The position numbers and the translations under genes were made by a program. A DNA stretch of 64,000 nucleotides, taken from the NCBI GenBank assembly GCA_003224085.1, contig QHYK01000051.1, positions 1 through 64,000 on the forward strand, read 5' to 3'. Shown here piece after piece: positions 62,353-64,000 of the stretch (position 1 is the stretch's first letter; each line of letters opens with the position of its first letter). The stretch is from Acidobacteriota bacterium (GTDB lineage: Bacteria > Acidobacteriota > Terriglobia > Acidiferrales > UBA7541). The notes under the pieces were generated by a model, which worked only from the letters and a program-made list of their open reading frames with translations, was not told the DNA's origin and made no database searches.

Positions 62353-64000
62353 ATGACAAAAAGACCTGAGATTTCACGACGCCAATTCGTCGGCTCTGCC
62401 ATTTCGGCAGCGACAATGGCTGCCCTGCCACTAAGTAACCTGCCGCGGTCAAGAGAAAAAGAACCGCCATCAGGTTCTGCCGCTGTAGGAGCCTCTACAG
62501 GTTTTGAATGGAAGGATGAGGGTGTGCTGAACCTGGTCAAATCTCCCCATGCCAAGTTGCGAAACGTACCCATACACGCGGTCACCATCGCCTCTGGCTT
62601 TTGGGCAGCGCGCCGCCAGGTAAACGTCGAGAAGAGCATCCCCTCCATGGAAAAGCTGCTCGAATCTAACGGTCGCATGGACAATTTCCTGCGCTTGGCA
62701 GGCAAGAGCGACGCGCCTCAGCGTGGGCCGGTATTTTCCGATTCGGATGTTTACAAATGGACGGAAGCGGCAGGCTTCGCGCTTCAATCGGCCGGCCGCC
62801 CCGAGTTACGCAATTTGGCGGACAAAATCATCAAGGAGGTTGTCGCTGTCCAGGAGCCAAGCGGGTACCTGAACACGTACTATGTCGGAGACCGCGCCAA
62901 AGACCGCATGACACCTGAAGTTCAACGGTGGGGCCACGAGTTGTACAACATCGGCCACATGATCCAGGGCTCCATTGCCTACTACCGTGCCACGGGCGAC
63001 CGCACTCTGCTGGACGCCGGCATCCGCTTCGTCGACGGCTTCCTCCTTCCGAACTTCGGTCCTGGGCCCGACAAGAAACCGATCTTCTCCGGCCATCCGG
63101 AGATGGAGCTCGCACTCATTGAGCTTTACAGAACCACGGGGGACAAACGTCACTTGGAACTGGCCGGGTATATTCTTCAAGGCGATGACCGGATCAAAGT
63201 ACCCCATCGTGGGTACGTGTACCATTTTTGCGGTATCCCGTTCACGTCACGCACGCACCTGGAGGGACATGCGGTACGCGCCATGTACGCTTGCTGCGGC
63301 GCGGCCGACTATTATCTCGAAACTGGCGATGCCACGTACTGGAAAACGCTGAACACTCTCTGGGACGACCTGGTCAATCACCAAATGTACGTGACGGGTG
63401 GAGTCGGAGCGCGCAGCGACGGCGAGGCCTTTGGAGACGTGTACGAGCTTCCGAATTTTACAGCCTACGGCGAAAGCTGCGCCGCCATCGGCAACATGAT
63501 GTGGAATTGGCGCATGCTCGCGGCCACAGGAGATGCGAAATATGCGGACATCATTGAGCGCGCCTTGTACAACGGGATCAATTCAGGCATGTCCCTTGAT
63601 GGAACGCTTTACTGCTACCGCAATCCGTTGGGCTTCGATCCTTCGGGCGGCGACCGAATCCGCAATCCCTGGTACGACGTGACCTGCTGTCCGCCGAACC
63701 TTGAGCGCACGTTTGCCTCGCTTCCGGGATATTTCTACAGCACTTGCGCCGACGGTCTGTATCTGCATCTTTACGACAACTCAGTGCTCGACTGGCACCT
63801 GGAGAATGGAACCCCGTTGAAGGTGCAGCAGAAGACGAATTATCCGTGGAAAGACGGCGTGGACATCACTGTGACGCCGGAGACGCCAGTGGAGTTCACG
63901 CTTTACTTGCGGATTCCCGGATGGTCGGACCACGCGCAGGTGACGGTCAATGGGAAAGCGGTTTCGGGAGTCACACCGGGGGAATACCTTGCGCTGAGGC
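62353..64000 (+). CDS. GH127 beta-L-arabinofuranosidase, Tat-exported (3' end outside window)
   Basis: At least 549 codons, open to the end of the window. The ATG at 62353 has a perfect AAGGAGG site. Tat signal RPEISRRQFVGSAISAATMAAL. GH127 features: KWTEAAGFALQ, the canonical ExC (YGESCAAIG, Glu374/Cys376) and TCCPPNLERTFASLPGYFY (Cys445-Cys446), forming the zinc-thiolate site with Cys as nucleophile in this family. The C-terminal beta-sandwich begins at about 480 (LYLRIPGWSDHAQVTVNGK). It likely removes terminal arabinofuranose. This is the better-conserved copy of the two GH127s and is downstream of the receptors, with 80 bp between. Confidence 0.88.
   Translation, partial: MTKRPEISRRQFVGSAISAATMAALPLSNLPRSREKEPPSGSAAVGASTGFEWKDEGVLNLVKSPHAKLRNVPIHAVTIASGFWAARRQVNVEKSIPSMEKLLESNGRMDNFLRLAGKSDAPQRGPVFSDSDVYKWTEAAGFALQSAGRPELRNLADKIIKEVVAVQEPSGYLNTYYVGDRAKDRMTPEVQRWGHELYNIGHMIQGSIAYYRATGDRTLLDAGIRFVDGFLLPNFGPGPDKKPIFSGHPEMELALIELYRTTGDKRHLELAGYILQGDDRIKVPHRGYVYHFCGIPFTSRTHLEGHAVRAMYACCGAADYYLETGDATYWKTLNTLWDDLVNHQMYVTGGVGARSDGEAFGDVYELPNFTAYGESCAAIGNMMWNWRMLAATGDAKYADIIERALYNGINSGMSLDGTLYCYRNPLGFDPSGGDRIRNPWYDVTCCPPNLERTFASLPGYFYSTCADGLYLHLYDNSVLDWHLENGTPLKVQQKTNYPWKDGVDITVTPETPVEFTLYLRIPGWSDHAQVTVNGKAVSGVTPGEYLALR

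Overview
The window reads like a chromosomal segment of a soil Acidobacteriota (Terriglobia-like) genome. The evidence is five TonB-dependent, Oar-type receptor genes with an N-terminal carboxypeptidase-regulatory domain, an orphan MacB/FtsX-like permease of the type common in this phylum, a Tat-exported FG-GAP/ASPIC-UnbV protein, TPR-rich secreted proteins and two GH127-type glycosidases. No rRNA, tRNA or CRISPR array was seen. All assignments come from reading the sequence; no database search was run.

Layout. 1-7.8 kb holds four exported enzymes of alkaline-phosphatase-superfamily type: an Ig-repeat phosphoesterase cut by the window edge, two sulfatase-like/TPR fusions and a type I phosphodiesterase. 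An Oar-type receptor follows (7.9-11.4 kb), and a perfect terminator hairpin between it and the next gene contains that gene's start codon. 12.5-15.1 kb is a small surface-polysaccharide-type cluster (COG4671-like glycosyltransferase, broken GT4 fragment, APH-like kinase). 15.3-22.4 kb is the conserved MoxR/DUF58/DUF4350/DUF4129 set with SpoIIM and RDD genes, packed with overlaps. 22.8-26.5 kb holds an XRE regulator, a serine hydrolase, ffh and a small protein with an SFPASDPP motif.

26.5-33.8 kb has two more large receptors. Between them lie gene remnants: the end of a membrane protein with its terminator, and the 3' end of an IS605-type tnpB with an omega-RNA-like scaffold. 34.4-36.5 kb has an NDP-sugar epimerase/dehydratase followed by decayed glycosyltransferases. 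36.7-41.1 kb carries a two-gene ABC exporter and an orphan membrane histidine kinase. 41.4-46.1 kb has an O-methyltransferase and the MacB/FtsX-like permease, flanked by two similar imperfect palindromes.

46-64 kb looks like a hemicellulose-utilisation region: a UxuA-like protein with an apparent Tat signal, a complete IS1634-type element, a GH5 mannanase-like enzyme, a divergent GH127, a TPR protein, an FG-GAP/ASPIC-UnbV protein, a shortened receptor, a full-length receptor and a second GH127 that runs off the window. Three LacI-family-type operators sit here, two of them placed just downstream of plausible sigma70 promoters. This suggests that the GH127/receptor genes form one sugar-responsive regulon whose repressor is encoded elsewhere.
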